Part shown: piece after piece, positions 36,225-47,677 of the stretch | Layout: the number at the start of each line of letters is the position of its first letter | Numbering within the stretch: the stretch's first letter is position 1 | Source of the DNA: Pantoea sp. Ep11b | GTDB taxonomy: Bacteria; Pseudomonadota; Gammaproteobacteria; Enterobacterales; Enterobacteriaceae | Reading direction: 5' to 3' | NCBI RefSeq assembly: GCF_040783975.1 | Contig: NZ_CP160631.1 | Span: forward strand, 2,480,001-2,544,000 | Length of the DNA: 64,000 bases | The notes under the pieces: model-generated | The model's input: the letters and a program-made list of their open reading frames with translations, nothing else | Databases searched by the model: none | Told to the model about the DNA's origin: nothing | Translations under genes and position numbers: made by a program

Positions 36225-37073
36225 ATGCAAGCGCAAACCATGCAAAGAAAAGTTTTACGAACCATTTGTCCCGATGCAAAAGGTCTGATCGCCAAAATCA
36301 CCAATATCTGTTACAAGCACGAGCTGAATATCGTGCAGAACAATGAGTTTGTTGATCATCGCACCGGGCGTTTTTTCATGCGCACCGAGCTGGAAGGGAT
36401 TTTTAACGACAACACACTGCTTGCCGATCTCGACAGCGCCCTGCCGCAGGGCTCGGTACGTGAACTGCACAGTGCCGGCCGTCGTCGCGTCGTCATTCTG
36501 GTCACCAAAGAGGCGCACTGCCTGGGCGACCTGCTGATGAAGAGCGCGTTTGGCGGTCTGGACATGGAAATTGCCGCGGTGGTGGGCAACCACGATACCC
36601 TGCGTTCACTGGTCGAGCGTTTTGATATTCCGTTCGTACTGGTGAGCCATGAAGGGTTAACGCGCGAAGAGCATGACAATCGCATGGCAGAAGAGATTGA
36701 CCGCTATCAGCCCGATTATGTCGTGCTGGCGAAATATATGCGCGTCCTGACACCCGCCTTCGTGCAGCGTTACCCGAACCAGATCATCAACATTCACCAC
36801 TCGTTCCTGCCCGCCTTTATCGGCGCCCGTCCTTATCACCAGGCGTATGAGCGTGGGGTGAAGATCATCGGGGCGACTGCGCACTATGTGAATGACAATC
36901 TCGATGAAGGCCCGATCATCATGCAGGATGTGATCAACGTCGATCACAGCTATACCGCGGATGAGATGATGCGAGCCGGTCGTGACGTCGAGAAGAACGT
37001 CCTGAGCAATGCGCTGTACAAAGTACTGGGGCAGCGTGTGTTTGTTTACGGTAACCGGACGATCATTCTTTAA
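36225..37073 (+). CDS. purU: Formyltetrahydrofolate deformylase
   Basis: A 282-residue hydrolase that releases formate from 10-formyl-THF, feeding PurT and balancing the one-carbon pool. The N-terminal ACT domain (about 8-85) senses methionine/glycine. The C-terminal formyltransferase-like domain has HHSFLPAF (191-198) and DEGPI (catalytic Asp227). ATG at 36225 is used; an ATG at 36240 is also possible. In E. coli purU likewise precedes the tyrTV tRNA genes. Confidence 0.97.
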   Translation: MQAQTMQRKVLRTICPDAKGLIAKITNICYKHELNIVQNNEFVDHRTGRFFMRTELEGIFNDNTLLADLDSALPQGSVRELHSAGRRRVVILVTKEAHCLGDLLMKSAFGGLDMEIAAVVGNHDTLRSLVERFDIPFVLVSHEGLTREEHDNRMAEEIDRYQPDYVVLAKYMRVLTPAFVQRYPNQIINIHHSFLPAFIGARPYHQAYERGVKIIGATAHYVNDNLDEGPIIMQDVINVDHSYTADEMMRAGRDVEKNVLSNALYKVLGQRVFVYGNRTIIL

Positions 37074-37155
37074 TCAGCCAGCGCACTGAATTGACGGCAG
37101 ATTCAGCGCTACGCGTAAAAAGTGGGCAAACAGTTACTGTTTTGTCAGTGGGCGC

Positions 37156-37183
37156 TTTACACCCTTATCGCATTTGGTATGAT
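37156..37183 (+). promoter_or_regulatory. tRNA-Tyr operon promoter with stringent discriminator
   Basis: TTTACA (37156-37161), a 16-bp spacer and TATGAT (37178-37183) are followed by the G+C discriminator GCGCCCCGC. This reproduces the well-studied E. coli tyrT promoter, whose discriminator makes it sensitive to ppGpp. Confidence 0.88.
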
Positions 37184-37217
37184 GCGCCCCGCTTTACGCA
37201 ATAACGATTCAGGCCAT

Positions 37218-37302
<85 letters not shown>

Positions 37303-37338
37303 TCTGAATCTGCATTCGCGTAAGCCAGCCATATCCCA

Positions 37339-37423
<85 letters not shown>

Positions 37424-37763
37424 TCTCATGTAGTGCACCCTTTTCGCATACCGACATCTTATTCTCCTGTTCTGCGGGGGAGAGGGATGAGAACCTTCGA
37501 TTAAGGTTCGGGTCGAGCTTTGCGAGACAACGCGCTTCAGCGCGGCCCGCAGGGTGAGGCGCAACGCGCCGAATTATCCTTCTCCCACCACCATCTCATA
37601 TAGTGCACCCTTTTCGCATACCGACATCTTATTCTCCTGTTCTGCGGGGGAGAGGGATGAAAACCTTCGATTAAGGTTCGGGTCGAGCTTTGCGAGACAA
37701 CGCGCTTCAGCGCGGCCCGCAGGGTGAGGCGCAACGCGCCGAATTATCCTTCTCCCACCACCA
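37424..37763 (+). ncRNA. Two tandem 170-base rtT-type RNA repeats
   Basis: Units 37424-37593 and 37594-37763 have the same length and differ at only two positions. Each ends with an 18-base copy of the tRNA-Tyr 3' end (ATCCTTCTCCCACCACCA). A diverged partial third unit follows (37764 to about 37850). In the E. coli tyrT operon similar repeats of about 178 bp yield rtT RNA on processing and include a tpr reading frame. The length here is a little shorter. ORFs across the repeats look incidental. Confidence 0.85.
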
Positions 37764-37850
37764 TCTTCTGTAAAACACCCTATTTGCTTTCCGACATCTT
37801 TGTCTCCTGATATTTCGGGGAGAGGGATGAGAATCTTCGATCCGGCTTCC
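37764..37850 (+). repeat. Partial, diverged third rtT repeat unit
   Basis: After the third tRNA-tail copy the sequence keeps recognisable parts of the unit (CCGACATCTT, TCTCCTG, GGGGAGAGGGATGAGAA, CTTCGAT) but diverges elsewhere and stops before the second half. Confidence 0.7.
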
Positions 37851-37962
37851 GTTATCCCTGCCCTTTCCTTTCTGCTGTAATTCTCCGCCTGTTCCGCCAT
37901 GACTTTTTCAGCAAAAATCGCTACCATCTTCGCCCATCACTTGCTGAACAATGGTCGAACTC

Positions 37963-38769
37963 ATGAAATTTGTTTCATTTAACATCAACGGCTTGCGTGC
38001 CCGTCCGCATCAGCTTCAGGCGCTCGTCGAACAGCATCAGCCCGATGTTATCGGTCTGCAGGAAACCAAAGTCCATGACGACATGTTCCCGCTGGAAGAG
38101 GTATCAAAGCTCGGCTATCACGTCTTCTATCACGGGCAGAAGGGCCACTACGGCGTCGCGTTGCTGACCAAAGCGCAGCCAGTCTCTGTCAGCCGTGGCT
38201 TCCCGGGTGATGACGAGGAGGCCCAGCGCCGCCTGATCACCGCTGAACTTCCCAGCCCGATAGGCGATATCACGGTCATCAACGGCTACTTCCCGCAGGG
38301 TGAAAGTCGCGACCACCCCACCAAGTTCCCTGCCAAAGAGAAGTTCTACCGCGATCTGCAGCGTCTGCTGACCGAGGATCTGCCTGCCGATAAGCCGGTG
38401 CTGATTATGGGGGATATGAATATCAGCAGCACCGACCTGGATATCGGTATCGGTGAGGAGAGCCGCAAGCGCTGGCTGCGCACCGGCAAGTGCTCTTTCC
38501 TGCCGGAAGAGCGTGAGTGGATGGACCGTTTGCTGGGCTGGGGTCTGGTGGATACGTGGCGTGAGCAGAATCCGGCGGTCGCCGATCGCTTCTCCTGGTT
38601 CGACTACCGGTCTAAAGGCTTCGATGACAACCGCGGACTGCGCATCGACCTGCTGCTGGCCAGCAAAAACCTGGCCGCGCACTGCGTGGAGAGCGGCATC
38701 GACTATGAGATCCGGCGCATGGAGAAGCCGTCTGACCACGCGCCTGTCTGGTCAACTTTCCGCTTTTAA
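37963..38769 (+). CDS. xthA: Exonuclease III
   Basis: A 268-residue AP endonuclease and 3'-5' exonuclease of base-excision repair. [15 protein letters not shown] at the start, LQETK (catalytic Glu near 34), GDMNI, and the final SDHAPVW (catalytic His) are all present. The ATG at 37963 gives exactly the E. coli length; an in-frame ATG at 37951 would add four residues. Confidence 0.97.
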   Translation: MKFVSFNINGLRARPHQLQALVEQHQPDVIGLQETKVHDDMFPLEEVSKLGYHVFYHGQKGHYGVALLTKAQPVSVSRGFPGDDEEAQRRLITAELPSPIGDITVINGYFPQGESRDHPTKFPAKEKFYRDLQRLLTEDLPADKPVLIMGDMNISSTDLDIGIGEESRKRWLRTGKCSFLPEEREWMDRLLGWGLVDTWREQNPAVADRFSWFDYRSKGFDDNRGLRIDLLLASKNLAAHCVESGIDYEIRRMEKPSDHAPVWSTFRF

Positions 38770-38776
38770 GTAACGG

Positions 38777-38799
38777 TCGCGTGGCCGAACGCCACGCGA
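38777..38799. terminator. Hairpin between converging xthA and ynjH
   Basis: TCGCGTGGC and GCCACGCGA form a 9-bp stem with a five-base loop eight bases after xthA; no strong T-tract. Confidence 0.6.
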
Positions 38800-38802
38800 T
38801 GA

Positions 38803-39111
38803 TTATTTCACAATCTTCCAGATCAGATTGTTGGTACCCAGCGATTGCTCATCACGGGCACACTGCAGCAACACGCCTTCCGATTTCACCACCGCGCCTT
38901 CTGTATAGTTACGGTTTTCGAAGATGCAGCAGCGCAGACAGTCCGGCTGACGACGCTCTGCCTGCGTCCAGGCTTCCGGCGGCAGATCCACCACCACATC
39001 CGTGTTCGTCCCATTATTACCTGGTGGCATCGACTGATAACGGCCGTTAGCCTGCGCCAGCCCGCTCGCCAGCGACAGGGCCACGACCACTAAAACTGAA
39101 TAACGCCTCAT
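38803..39111 (-). CDS. ynjH: YnjH-like secreted DUF1496 protein
   Basis: A 102-residue exported protein. Residues 1-21 form a signal peptide ending GLAQA. The mature part contains [27 protein letters not shown], with cysteines likely to be disulphide-bonded in the periplasm; this matches E. coli YnjH. Function unknown. Its start overlaps the topB stop by four bases (ATGA). Confidence 0.85.
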   Translation of the reverse strand: MRRYSVLVVVALSLASGLAQANGRYQSMPPGNNGTNTDVVVDLPPEAWTQAERRQPDCLRCCIFENRNYTEGAVVKSEGVLLQCARDEQSLGTNNLIWKIVK

Positions 39112-41024
39112 TCCGTCTCCTTTACTTTACGCCTGGTTTTGCGCACCGGACGTTTCTGTCCGGTGGACGGTAATCCCCGAAATGCATGCGCCGCAGGCTG
39201 CTGTCGCGCCTGCTGAATCAGGCCGGTCAGGGTCTGAACCAGCGGCTGCATAAAATCATCATAGCGGCACGCCTTTTCACTGATGCGCGTCAGTGTCGAT
39301 TCCCACTGCGCCGTCATATCGGGACGCGCTGCCAGATCGGGCAGGGAGTGAATCAGGGCGCGTCCGGCCTCAGTTGAGTGGATATAACGCCCCTTTTTCA
39401 CCAGGAAGCTACGACGAAACAGGAGTTCGATGATCCCCGCGCGTGTGGCTTCCGTTCCTAAACCATCGGTCGCACGCAGCACTTTCTTTAATTCTTTATC
39501 CTGAACGAAACGCGCGATGCCGGTCATCGCAGAGAGAATGGTGGCGTCGGTAAACGGCCGCGGCGGCTGAGTCTGCTTCGCCACTACTTCACCCCGCTCG
39601 CACAAGAGCTCATCCCCTTTGGCCACCACCGGCAGCGGCATCCCATCGTTCTCCTCATCCCGCTCTTTGTTGCCCAGCAGCGCGCGCCAGCCCGCCTCCG
39701 CCAGAAAACGCGCTTTCGCCACGAATTTTCCGCCCGCGATATCAAGATCGATGACACATTTGCGGAACACCGCATCCGGGCAGAACTGCATCAGATACTG
39801 CCGCGCCACCAGCGCATAAATCTGCTGTTCGTTTTCGGTGAGTTTTACCGCGCCGGATCGGGCGGTCGGAATAATGGCGTGGTGGGCATCCACCTTTTTA
39901 TCATCCCAGCAGCGGTTCCGGCGATCGGCATCGAAATCGGCTGGCGGTGTTAGGGCAGACTGGTGCGACTGAATCGCCTTTAACACCGCATGACGGCCGG
40001 CAAAATGCTCTTCCGGCAGATAGCGGCTGTCCGAACGCGGATAGGTGATCAGTTTGTGGGTTTCATACAGGCGCTGACAGGTATCCAGCACCGTCTGCGC
40101 GCTAAGTCCGTAGCGTTTTGCCGCCTCAATCTGCAGGCTGGACAGCGAGAATGGCAGCGGCGCCACCTCATTTTCCCGCTTATCGCTGTAGGCAGAGACG
40201 ATCGCAGGCTGGCCGGTAATGCGCGCCACCACATGGTCGGCCAGCGCCCGTTTCAGCAGACGACCCTCTTCATCCTGCCAGGGTTCACAGGCTTCGCTGG
40301 GGATCCAGCTGGCGACAAACCGGACACCCTCCGGCGTCACGATATGCGCTTTCACTTCAAAGTAATCTTTTGGCACGAAGTTCTCGATCTCTTCATCGCG
40401 CCGCACCACCAGTCCCAGCACTGGCGTCTGAACACGTCCCACCGACAGCACCCCGTCATAGCCCGCATTGCGGCCCAGCAATGTCCAGGCGCGGGTCATA
40501 TTGATGCCGTAGAGCCAGTCTGCTCGGGCTCGCGCCAGCGCAGAGACGCAGAGCGGTATGAACTCGCGGTTTTCACGCAGCCGGTTAACGGCCCGGTCCA
40601 CCGCCTGCGGGTTGAGATCGTTGATCAGACAGCGCTGCACCTTGCTGCGCTTTTCAGCCGACAGATTCAGGTAGTCGAGCACCTCATCCACCAGCAACTG
40701 CCCTTCCCGATCCGGGTCACCGGCATGTACCACTTCCGTGGCCTGCGCCAGTAATCCTTCGACCACTTTCAGCTGTTTTACCACTGAAGGGCGCGGCTGT
40801 AGCCGCCATTTCTCCGGGATGATCGGCAGATCGGCCAGCGACCAGCGCGCATAACGGCTGTCATAACTGTCAGGTTGCGCCTGCTCCAGAAGATGCCCCA
40901 CACACCAGGTGACAATCTGATCGTTACCGCAGGCAATAAAGCCCTCACCGCGTCGATGCGGTTTTGGCAGCACATCTGCAATAGCACGCCCAAGGCTCGG
41001 TTTTTCCGCAATAAACAAACGCAT
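39108..41024 (-). CDS. topB: DNA topoisomerase III
   Basis: A 638-residue type IA topoisomerase that decatenates DNA. The Toprim motif GDPDREGQ lies at 102-109 and the active-site tyrosine is Tyr328 in [10 protein letters not shown], the same number as E. coli. A basic tail ends the protein ([12 protein letters not shown]). It is followed by overlapping ynjH. Confidence 0.97.
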   Translation of the reverse strand: MRLFIAEKPSLGRAIADVLPKPHRRGEGFIACGNDQIVTWCVGHLLEQAQPDSYDSRYARWSLADLPIIPEKWRLQPRPSVVKQLKVVEGLLAQATEVVHAGDPDREGQLLVDEVLDYLNLSAEKRSKVQRCLINDLNPQAVDRAVNRLRENREFIPLCVSALARARADWLYGINMTRAWTLLGRNAGYDGVLSVGRVQTPVLGLVVRRDEEIENFVPKDYFEVKAHIVTPEGVRFVASWIPSEACEPWQDEEGRLLKRALADHVVARITGQPAIVSAYSDKRENEVAPLPFSLSSLQIEAAKRYGLSAQTVLDTCQRLYETHKLITYPRSDSRYLPEEHFAGRHAVLKAIQSHQSALTPPADFDADRRNRCWDDKKVDAHHAIIPTARSGAVKLTENEQQIYALVARQYLMQFCPDAVFRKCVIDLDIAGGKFVAKARFLAEAGWRALLGNKERDEENDGMPLPVVAKGDELLCERGEVVAKQTQPPRPFTDATILSAMTGIARFVQDKELKKVLRATDGLGTEATRAGIIELLFRRSFLVKKGRYIHSTEAGRALIHSLPDLAARPDMTAQWESTLTRISEKACRYDDFMQPLVQTLTGLIQQARQQPAAHAFRGLPSTGQKRPVRKTRRKVKETE

Positions 41025-41170
41025 TGAATCAGGTAATCCTTAACATCAGGGGTTACTCAGCGATAACCGGTTATCCACTGTCGGTTTGAATCCTGGCGCT
41101 ATGTTAGCCTGGCAGGGACGCGGGTGTAAGCATGACGCACGGCCTTAGCGATCGTTCGCACAGGAACCGT

Positions 41171-41207
41171 GCAAACGGCAGGGGCAGACATCGTCCCTGC
41201 CGTTTGC
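41171..41207. repeat. 13-bp inverted repeat in the ydjA-topB gap
   Basis: GCAAACGGCAGGG (41171-41183) and its exact complement (41195-41207) surround an 11-base loop just downstream of ydjA. It is the likely end of ydjA transcripts, although no T-tract follows. Confidence 0.6.
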
Positions 41208-41217
41208 TGCGGGCAGG

Positions 41218-41769
41218 TCAGAAGTAACGAACGAACGGCGCGGTGTCGGGCGGAAGAACCGTGGTGCTGGATTTCAGTTGCGGGGTCCCGAGATAGAGGA
41301 AGCCGACAATGGCATCCTGTTCGCGGCAACCGAACCCCTGTCGTACCCGCTCATCCTCGGTCCAGATACCGCTGCGCCAGATACCGTTAAAGCCCTGAGC
41401 GACCGCCGCCATCTGCATGGCCATAACGGCACAACTGGCAGAGGCAATCTGTTCCCAGCGCGGCACTTTGTGGTGCGCTTCGCAATGGGCCACGACCGTG
41501 ATTATCATGGGCGCGCGGAACGGCGACTGACTCGCCTTGTTAATCCCCTTCTCATCCAGCTGTTGATCGCGTGCGGCCTGCTCCAGCAGCTGGCTCATCC
41601 GATCGCGTCCTTCGCCCTCGACAATAATAAAACGCCAGGGTTGCAGCGTGCCGTGGTCCGGGGCGCGCATACCTGCCCGCAGGATATTCTCCAGTGCGTC
41701 GCCCGCCGGGGCCGGTTCCGTCAGGCGTGAAGCCGAACGTCGGTTGACCAGTAACTCCAGTGCGTCCAT
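41218..41769 (-). CDS. ydjA: YdjA, minimal nitroreductase
   Basis: A 183-residue FMN-dependent nitroreductase-family protein. [12 protein letters not shown] binds FMN phosphate, [15 protein letters not shown] is the family core, and GLY-type FLYLGTP ends the fold. Length and sequence match E. coli YdjA. It lies upstream of topB on the same strand, divergent from sppA. Confidence 0.94.
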   Translation of the reverse strand: MDALELLVNRRSASRLTEPAPAGDALENILRAGMRAPDHGTLQPWRFIIVEGEGRDRMSQLLEQAARDQQLDEKGINKASQSPFRAPMIITVVAHCEAHHKVPRWEQIASASCAVMAMQMAAVAQGFNGIWRSGIWTEDERVRQGFGCREQDAIVGFLYLGTPQLKSSTTVLPPDTAPFVRYF

Positions 41770-41942
41770 GTTTCTCTCCCGATCTCTGTAATGTTGCCAT
41801 TATCCTGGCACAGGCAGATTTTTTGTAACAGTACGCAGTGATTTCCTGCTGACTTTTAACACGCTGCTCTTTAGGATGAGCTCGTCGGGGAAGCCCGGGC
41901 CGCGCGGCGGCCACTTCCTGCTACATGAATATGGAGAGTCGG

Positions 41943-43805
41943 ATGCGCACATTGTGGCGAATAATTGCAGGTCTGTTCCGCTGGAGCTGGCGGGTACTGA
42001 ATTTTATCAGGGAATTCATTCTGAATATCTTCCTGATTTTTTTGATTGTGATAGGTGTCGGGATCTGGCTGCAGGTCAGCGGTTCCGGCGGCAGTTCAGC
42101 GCCGATTCAGCAGGGCGCGCTGAAGGTTGACCTCAGTGGTGTGCTGGTCGATAAACCCTCGGTCAGCAATCGCCTGAGTAAAATCGGTCGTCAGCTGCTG
42201 GGTGCCAGCAGCGACCGTCTGCAGGAAAATTCGCTGTTTGATGTGGTCGATGCGATCCGTCAGGCCAAAGATGACAGCAATATCAAAGGTATGGTGCTCG
42301 ACCTGCGTGAGTTTGCCGGTGGCGATCAGCCATCGCTGCAATACGTTGGCAAGGCGCTGCGTGAATTCCGCGACAGCGGCAAGCCGATTTATGCCCTGGG
42401 CGACAGCTACAGCCAGGCGCAGTACTATCTTGCCAGCTACGCTACCCGCATCTATCTGTCGCCGCAGGGCACGGTCGATCTGCACGGTTTCGCCACCAAC
42501 GGCCTCTACTACAAGACGCTGCTGGAGAAGCTGAAAGTCACCTCGCACGTCTTCCGCGTCGGCACATACAAGTCGGCGGTAGAGCCTTTCCTGCGTGACG
42601 ATATGTCTCCGGCTGCACGGGATGCCGACAGCCGCTGGATCGGTCAGCTCTGGCAGAACTACCTGAATACGGTCGCGGCTAACCGCCAGATTACGCCGGA
42701 GCAGCTCTTCCCGGGCGCGGCGGCGATCATTGCCGGACTGAACGCGGTAAATGGGGATACGGCGCAGTATGCGCTGGATAACAAGCTGGTCGATGTGCTG
42801 GGGTCGCGTGCGTCGGCCGATCAGGCGCTTATCAAGACTTTTGGCCTGGATAAGCAGAGCAACGATTATCGCAGCGTCAGCATCTATGACTATCCGGTGA
42901 AACAGGCCGCCACGCAGCAGGATGGCAACATCGCGGTGGTGATGGCCAGCGGTGCCATCATGGATGGCGAAGAGACGCCGGGCAATGTCGGTGGCGACAC
43001 CACGGCGGCACAGATCCGCGACGCGCGTCTCGATCCTAAGATCAAGGCGATTATTCTGCGCGTCAACAGCCCGGGCGGCAGCGTCACCGCGTCGGAAGCC
43101 ATCCGCGAAGAGCTGGCGGCGGCGCAGGCAGCAGGCAAGCCTATCGTGGTGTCGATGGGCGGGATGGCCGCCTCCGGCGGTTACTGGATCTCCACGCCCG
43201 CCAGCTACATTGTGGCAAACCCCAGCACGCTGACCGGTTCGATTGGTATCTTTGGCGTGATCAATACGCTGGAGAACAGCCTGGACAGCATTGGTGTTCA
43301 CACCGATGGTGTGGCGACCTCGCCGCTGGCGGATATCTCCACCACCAAAGCCCTGCCGCCGGAAGTTCAGCAGCTGATGCAGCTGACCATCGAAAATGGT
43401 TATCGCAACTTTGTCGGCCTGGTAGCGAAATCGCGTCATAAAACGCCGGAGCAGATTGATGCGATCGCGCAGGGCCACGTCTGGACCGGCAGCGATGCCA
43501 AAGCCAACGGTCTGGTCGATGCGCTGGGTGACTTCGATGATGCCGTGAAGAAAGCGGGCGAGCTGGCGAAAGTAAGTAAGCCACAGCTGAGCTGGTATCA
43601 GGATGACCCGAGCTTCCTGGATATGATGCTGGGTCAGATGAACGCCTCTGTACAGGCTATTCTGCCGGATACGCTGAAAGCCTGGCTGCCTGCACCGATG
43701 CTGGATGTGATGAGCGCGATGAAAGCGCAGCCGGGTTTCTCAGATCATCTGAACGATCCTCAGAACCGTTACGCCTTCTGCCTGAACTGCGGCGAAGTGC
43801 GATAA
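41943..43805 (+). CDS. sppA: Protease IV (signal peptide peptidase SppA)
   Basis: A 620-residue inner-membrane serine protease with duplicated S49 domains and an N-terminal anchor (about 25-46). The Ser-Lys dyad uses Ser411 in [12 protein letters not shown] and Lys210 in [12 protein letters not shown], equivalent to Ser409/Lys209 of E. coli. The ATG at 41943 has GGAGAG upstream and fits the family; ATGs at 41925 and 41931 would add up to six residues. Confidence 0.96.
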   Translation: MRTLWRIIAGLFRWSWRVLNFIREFILNIFLIFLIVIGVGIWLQVSGSGGSSAPIQQGALKVDLSGVLVDKPSVSNRLSKIGRQLLGASSDRLQENSLFDVVDAIRQAKDDSNIKGMVLDLREFAGGDQPSLQYVGKALREFRDSGKPIYALGDSYSQAQYYLASYATRIYLSPQGTVDLHGFATNGLYYKTLLEKLKVTSHVFRVGTYKSAVEPFLRDDMSPAARDADSRWIGQLWQNYLNTVAANRQITPEQLFPGAAAIIAGLNAVNGDTAQYALDNKLVDVLGSRASADQALIKTFGLDKQSNDYRSVSIYDYPVKQAATQQDGNIAVVMASGAIMDGEETPGNVGGDTTAAQIRDARLDPKIKAIILRVNSPGGSVTASEAIREELAAAQAAGKPIVVSMGGMAASGGYWISTPASYIVANPSTLTGSIGIFGVINTLENSLDSIGVHTDGVATSPLADISTTKALPPEVQQLMQLTIENGYRNFVGLVAKSRHKTPEQIDAIAQGHVWTGSDAKANGLVDALGDFDDAVKKAGELAKVSKPQLSWYQDDPSFLDMMLGQMNASVQAILPDTLKAWLPAPMLDVMSAMKAQPGFSDHLNDPQNRYAFCLNCGEVR

Positions 43806-43810
43806 ACCTT

Positions 43811-43840
43811 GCAGCCCGGCCGCTGGTCGGGCTGCTTTTC
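43811..43840 (+). terminator. sppA terminator
   Basis: GCAGCCCG and CGGGCTGC (43828-43835) with a nine-base loop, followed by TTTTCC. Confidence 0.75.
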
Positions 43841-43890
43841 CCCGCTATTCCCCTTATACTGCGCCTTTTATGGCGAGTCTGAGTTCTCTA

Positions 43891-44904
43891 ATGCAAAAGA
43901 AAAACATCTACGTAGCCTACACGGGCGGGACCATCGGTATGCAGCGTTCGGCGCAGGGCTATATTCCGGTCTCCGGACATCTGCAGGAGCAGCTGGCAAA
44001 CATGCCAGAGTTCCATCGCCCCGAGATGCCTGATTTCACCATTCATGAATATCAGCCGCTGATCGACTCCTCCGATATGACGCCGCAGGACTGGCAGTCC
44101 ATCGCCGAAGATATCCGGCAGAATTACGATCGCTATGATGGCTTTGTGATTCTGCACGGCACTGACACCATGGCGTTTACCGCTTCTGCGCTCTCTTTTA
44201 TGCTGGAAAACCTGGCCAAGCCGGTGATCGTGACCGGTTCGCAGATCCCCCTGGCGGAGCTGCGCTCAGACGGTCAGCAGAATCTGCTGAACTCCCTCTA
44301 TGTCGCTGCCAATTACCCGATCAACGAAGTGTCGCTGTTCTTCAACAACACGCTCTATCGCGGTAACCGGACCACCAAGGCGCACGCCGACGGCTTCAAC
44401 GCCTTCGCTTCCCCTAACCTCTCCGCACTGCTGGAAGCGGGCATTCATATTCGCCGCCTGAATACGCCGCCCGCCCCGGCCGGCCAGGGTGAGCTGAAAG
44501 TGCATACCATTACGCCACAGCCGATCGGTGTCGTCACCATCTATCCGGGGATCTCCGCAGATGTCGTGCGTAACTTCCTGCGCCAGCCCGTTAAGGCGCT
44601 GATCCTGCGCTCCTATGGCGTCGGCAATGCGCCACAGAACAAAGAGTTTCTGGCGGAACTTCAGCAGGCCAGTGAGCGTGGCATTGTGGTGGTCAACCTG
44701 ACCCAGTGTATCTCTGGCAAAGTGAACATGGGCGGATATGCCACCGGCAATGCGCTGGAACATGCCGGGGTGATCAGCGGATTTGATCTGACGGTGGAAG
44801 CCGCGCTGACCAAGCTACACTTTTTACTGAGTCAGGATCTCTCTGCCGATCAAATTCGCGCGAAGATGCAGCAGAACCTGCGTGGCGAACTGACTGAAGA
44901 CTGA
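43891..44904 (+). CDS. ansA: L-asparaginase I (cytoplasmic)
   Basis: A 337-residue cytoplasmic asparaginase. The two catalytic threonines are Thr14 in YTGGTIG and Thr91 in HGTDTM, with Asp92. RSDGQQNLLN and GNRTTKAHADGFNAF are family motifs. I chose the ATG at 43891, which gives the E. coli length; an upstream ATG at 43870 is possible. No signal peptide. Confidence 0.95.
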   Translation: MQKKNIYVAYTGGTIGMQRSAQGYIPVSGHLQEQLANMPEFHRPEMPDFTIHEYQPLIDSSDMTPQDWQSIAEDIRQNYDRYDGFVILHGTDTMAFTASALSFMLENLAKPVIVTGSQIPLAELRSDGQQNLLNSLYVAANYPINEVSLFFNNTLYRGNRTTKAHADGFNAFASPNLSALLEAGIHIRRLNTPPAPAGQGELKVHTITPQPIGVVTIYPGISADVVRNFLRQPVKALILRSYGVGNAPQNKEFLAELQQASERGIVVVNLTQCISGKVNMGGYATGNALEHAGVISGFDLTVEAALTKLHFLLSQDLSADQIRAKMQQNLRGELTED

Positions 44905-44920
44905 CACGGAGCGACATGTA

Positions 44921-45529
44921 ATGAAGCGGGCTCTTATCATTATTGATATTCAGAACGATTTCTGCCCGGGCGGCCCGATGGCTGTCCATGAGGGGGACCA
45001 CACCGTTGAGGTGGCGAATCGTTACGCGCGGATGTTCCATGAGCAGGGTGAGTGCGTGCTGGCCTTACAGGACTGGCATCCGGCCAATCACGGCAGCTTT
45101 GCCTCCGTCTCCGGCGAGCCGGTCTACACGCTGGGCGAATTAAACGGTCTGGCTCAGATCTGGTGGCCCGATCATGGCGTTCAGGGATCGGCTGGCGCAG
45201 ATTTCCATCCGGGTCTGGATCGCTCGCTGTTTGATGCCACGTTCCATAAAGGTCAGGATCAGGATGTCGACAGCTACAGTGCCTTTTTTGACAATGGCCA
45301 TCGCCGCAAAACCGAGCTGGACAGCTGGCTGCGCGAGCGCGGGATTACCCATCTGGTGATGCTGGGTCTGGCGACCGATTACTGTGTGAAGTACAGCGTG
45401 CTGGATGCGCTGGAACTGGGGTATCACGTTGAGGTGGTTAAAGAGGGCTGCCGTGGCGTCAATCTGAATCCGGAAGACAGCGAGATTGCTTTTGCGCAGA
45501 TGACCGCCCAGGGGGCCATTCTGATCTGA
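44921..45529 (+). CDS. pncA: Nicotinamidase
   Basis: A 202-residue isochorismatase-fold amidase converting nicotinamide to nicotinate for NAD salvage. The catalytic triad is Asp9, Lys110 and Cys155, and the metal site is DWHP (Asp51, His53) with His85. It lies 16 bp downstream of ansA and is probably co-transcribed, both enzymes being amidohydrolases. Confidence 0.95.
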   Translation: MKRALIIIDIQNDFCPGGPMAVHEGDHTVEVANRYARMFHEQGECVLALQDWHPANHGSFASVSGEPVYTLGELNGLAQIWWPDHGVQGSAGADFHPGLDRSLFDATFHKGQDQDVDSYSAFFDNGHRRKTELDSWLRERGITHLVMLGLATDYCVKYSVLDALELGYHVEVVKEGCRGVNLNPEDSEIAFAQMTAQGAILI

Positions 45530-45530
45530 T

Positions 45531-45562
45531 AAAAAAGCTGGCAGGAGGCCAGCTTTTTTTTC
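45531..45562. terminator. Bidirectional terminator between pncA and yeaC
   Basis: AAAAAAGCTGGC and GCCAGCTTTTTTTT with a five-base loop. Confidence 0.9.
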
Positions 45563-45566
45563 GCCA

Positions 45567-45848
45567 TCAGTGCAGATGGATTCGGGTCACGTCGGAGTCG
45601 ATACCGAACTCTTCCTTCAGCTCTTTTTTCGACTTCATGACCATCTCACCGCCCTTGCCAATAGTCATATGCTGGGGCGTATCGTTGTGCCTGGCCTGCC
45701 ACATCATCACCAGCTGCAGGCAGTTGTCGCGCTGCTCCTGCGTCAGGGCCACGCCATCCGGCCATTTACCAATCTCAACCGCCGTGGCCAGCCGCTGGTA
45801 AACTTCCGGCGTCATCGACGCAAGCATTGCTTCGAGTTGCTCCTTCAT
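45567..45848 (-). CDS. yeaC: YeaC, DUF1315 protein
   Basis: A 93-residue small protein containing MTPEVYQRLATAVEIGKWPDG and CLQLVMMWQARHN, as in E. coli YeaC (90 aa). Function unknown. The ATG at 45848 has AAGGG upstream. It follows msrB by four bases, so the two form an operon, the order also found in E. coli. Confidence 0.92.
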   Translation of the reverse strand: MKEQLEAMLASMTPEVYQRLATAVEIGKWPDGVALTQEQRDNCLQLVMMWQARHNDTPQHMTIGKGGEMVMKSKKELKEEFGIDSDVTRIHLH

Positions 45849-45852
45849 TATT

Positions 45853-46263
45853 TTACCCTTTGGTCTGAACGCCTTGCTCATCGGTGAAATTCAGCGAGGC
45901 GGAGTTGACACAGTAGCGCTCGCCGGTCGGTTGCGGACCGTCCGGGAAAACATGCCCCAGATGCGCATCACAGCTGCCACAGCGGATTTCGACGCGCTGC
46001 ATGCCATGGGAGTTATCTTCGATATAGCGAATCGCATCGTCACTGACCGGCTGGTAAAAGCTCGGCCAGCCACAGCCTGAATCATATTTGGTTTCTGAGA
46101 GGAACAGAGGCGCCTCGCAGACCAGGCAGTGATAGATCCCTTCCTGCTTGTTGTGCAGCAGTGCGCCGCTGTAAGGCGGTTCCGTTCCGCGATGCTGAGT
46201 CACGTAACGCTGCATTTCGGTCAGCTGCGCAATTTTTGCTTCGGGTGCGGTGTCTTTAGCCAT
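45853..46263 (-). CDS. msrB: Peptide methionine-R-sulfoxide reductase B
   Basis: A 136-residue repair enzyme reducing the R epimer of methionine sulfoxide. The catalytic Cys118 is in RYCVNSASL, and the structural zinc is held by Cys46-x2-Cys49 and Cys95-x2-Cys98. GCGWPSFY is also typical. Divergent from gapA. Confidence 0.96.
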   Translation of the reverse strand: MAKDTAPEAKIAQLTEMQRYVTQHRGTEPPYSGALLHNKQEGIYHCLVCEAPLFLSETKYDSGCGWPSFYQPVSDDAIRYIEDNSHGMQRVEIRCGSCDAHLGHVFPDGPQPTGERYCVNSASLNFTDEQGVQTKG

Positions 46264-47603
<1,340 letters not shown>

Positions 47604-47628
47604 GGCAGCCAGACATCATTGAGAATAA

Positions 47629-47653
47629 GGGCGACTTCGGTCGCCCTTTTTTT
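47629..47653 (+). terminator. gapA terminator
   Basis: GGGCGAC-TTCG-GTCGCCC followed by seven T residues. Confidence 0.92.
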
Positions 47654-47677
47654 GATCCGTACAGGAAGGAATCGCAC

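Noticed and set aside
37424..37763. CRISPR-like tandem repeat
   Set aside because: Units are 170 bp, directly contiguous and without variable spacers; they carry tRNA tails.
37537..37927. ORFs across the rtT repeats resembling the tpr reading frame idea
   Set aside because: No ribosome-binding site, and the repeats are better explained as RNA; kept only as ncRNA.
42096..43478. 460-codon ORF antisense to sppA
   Set aside because: Long only because of high G+C at third positions of sppA; no ribosome-binding site and Arg/His-rich composition typical of shadows.
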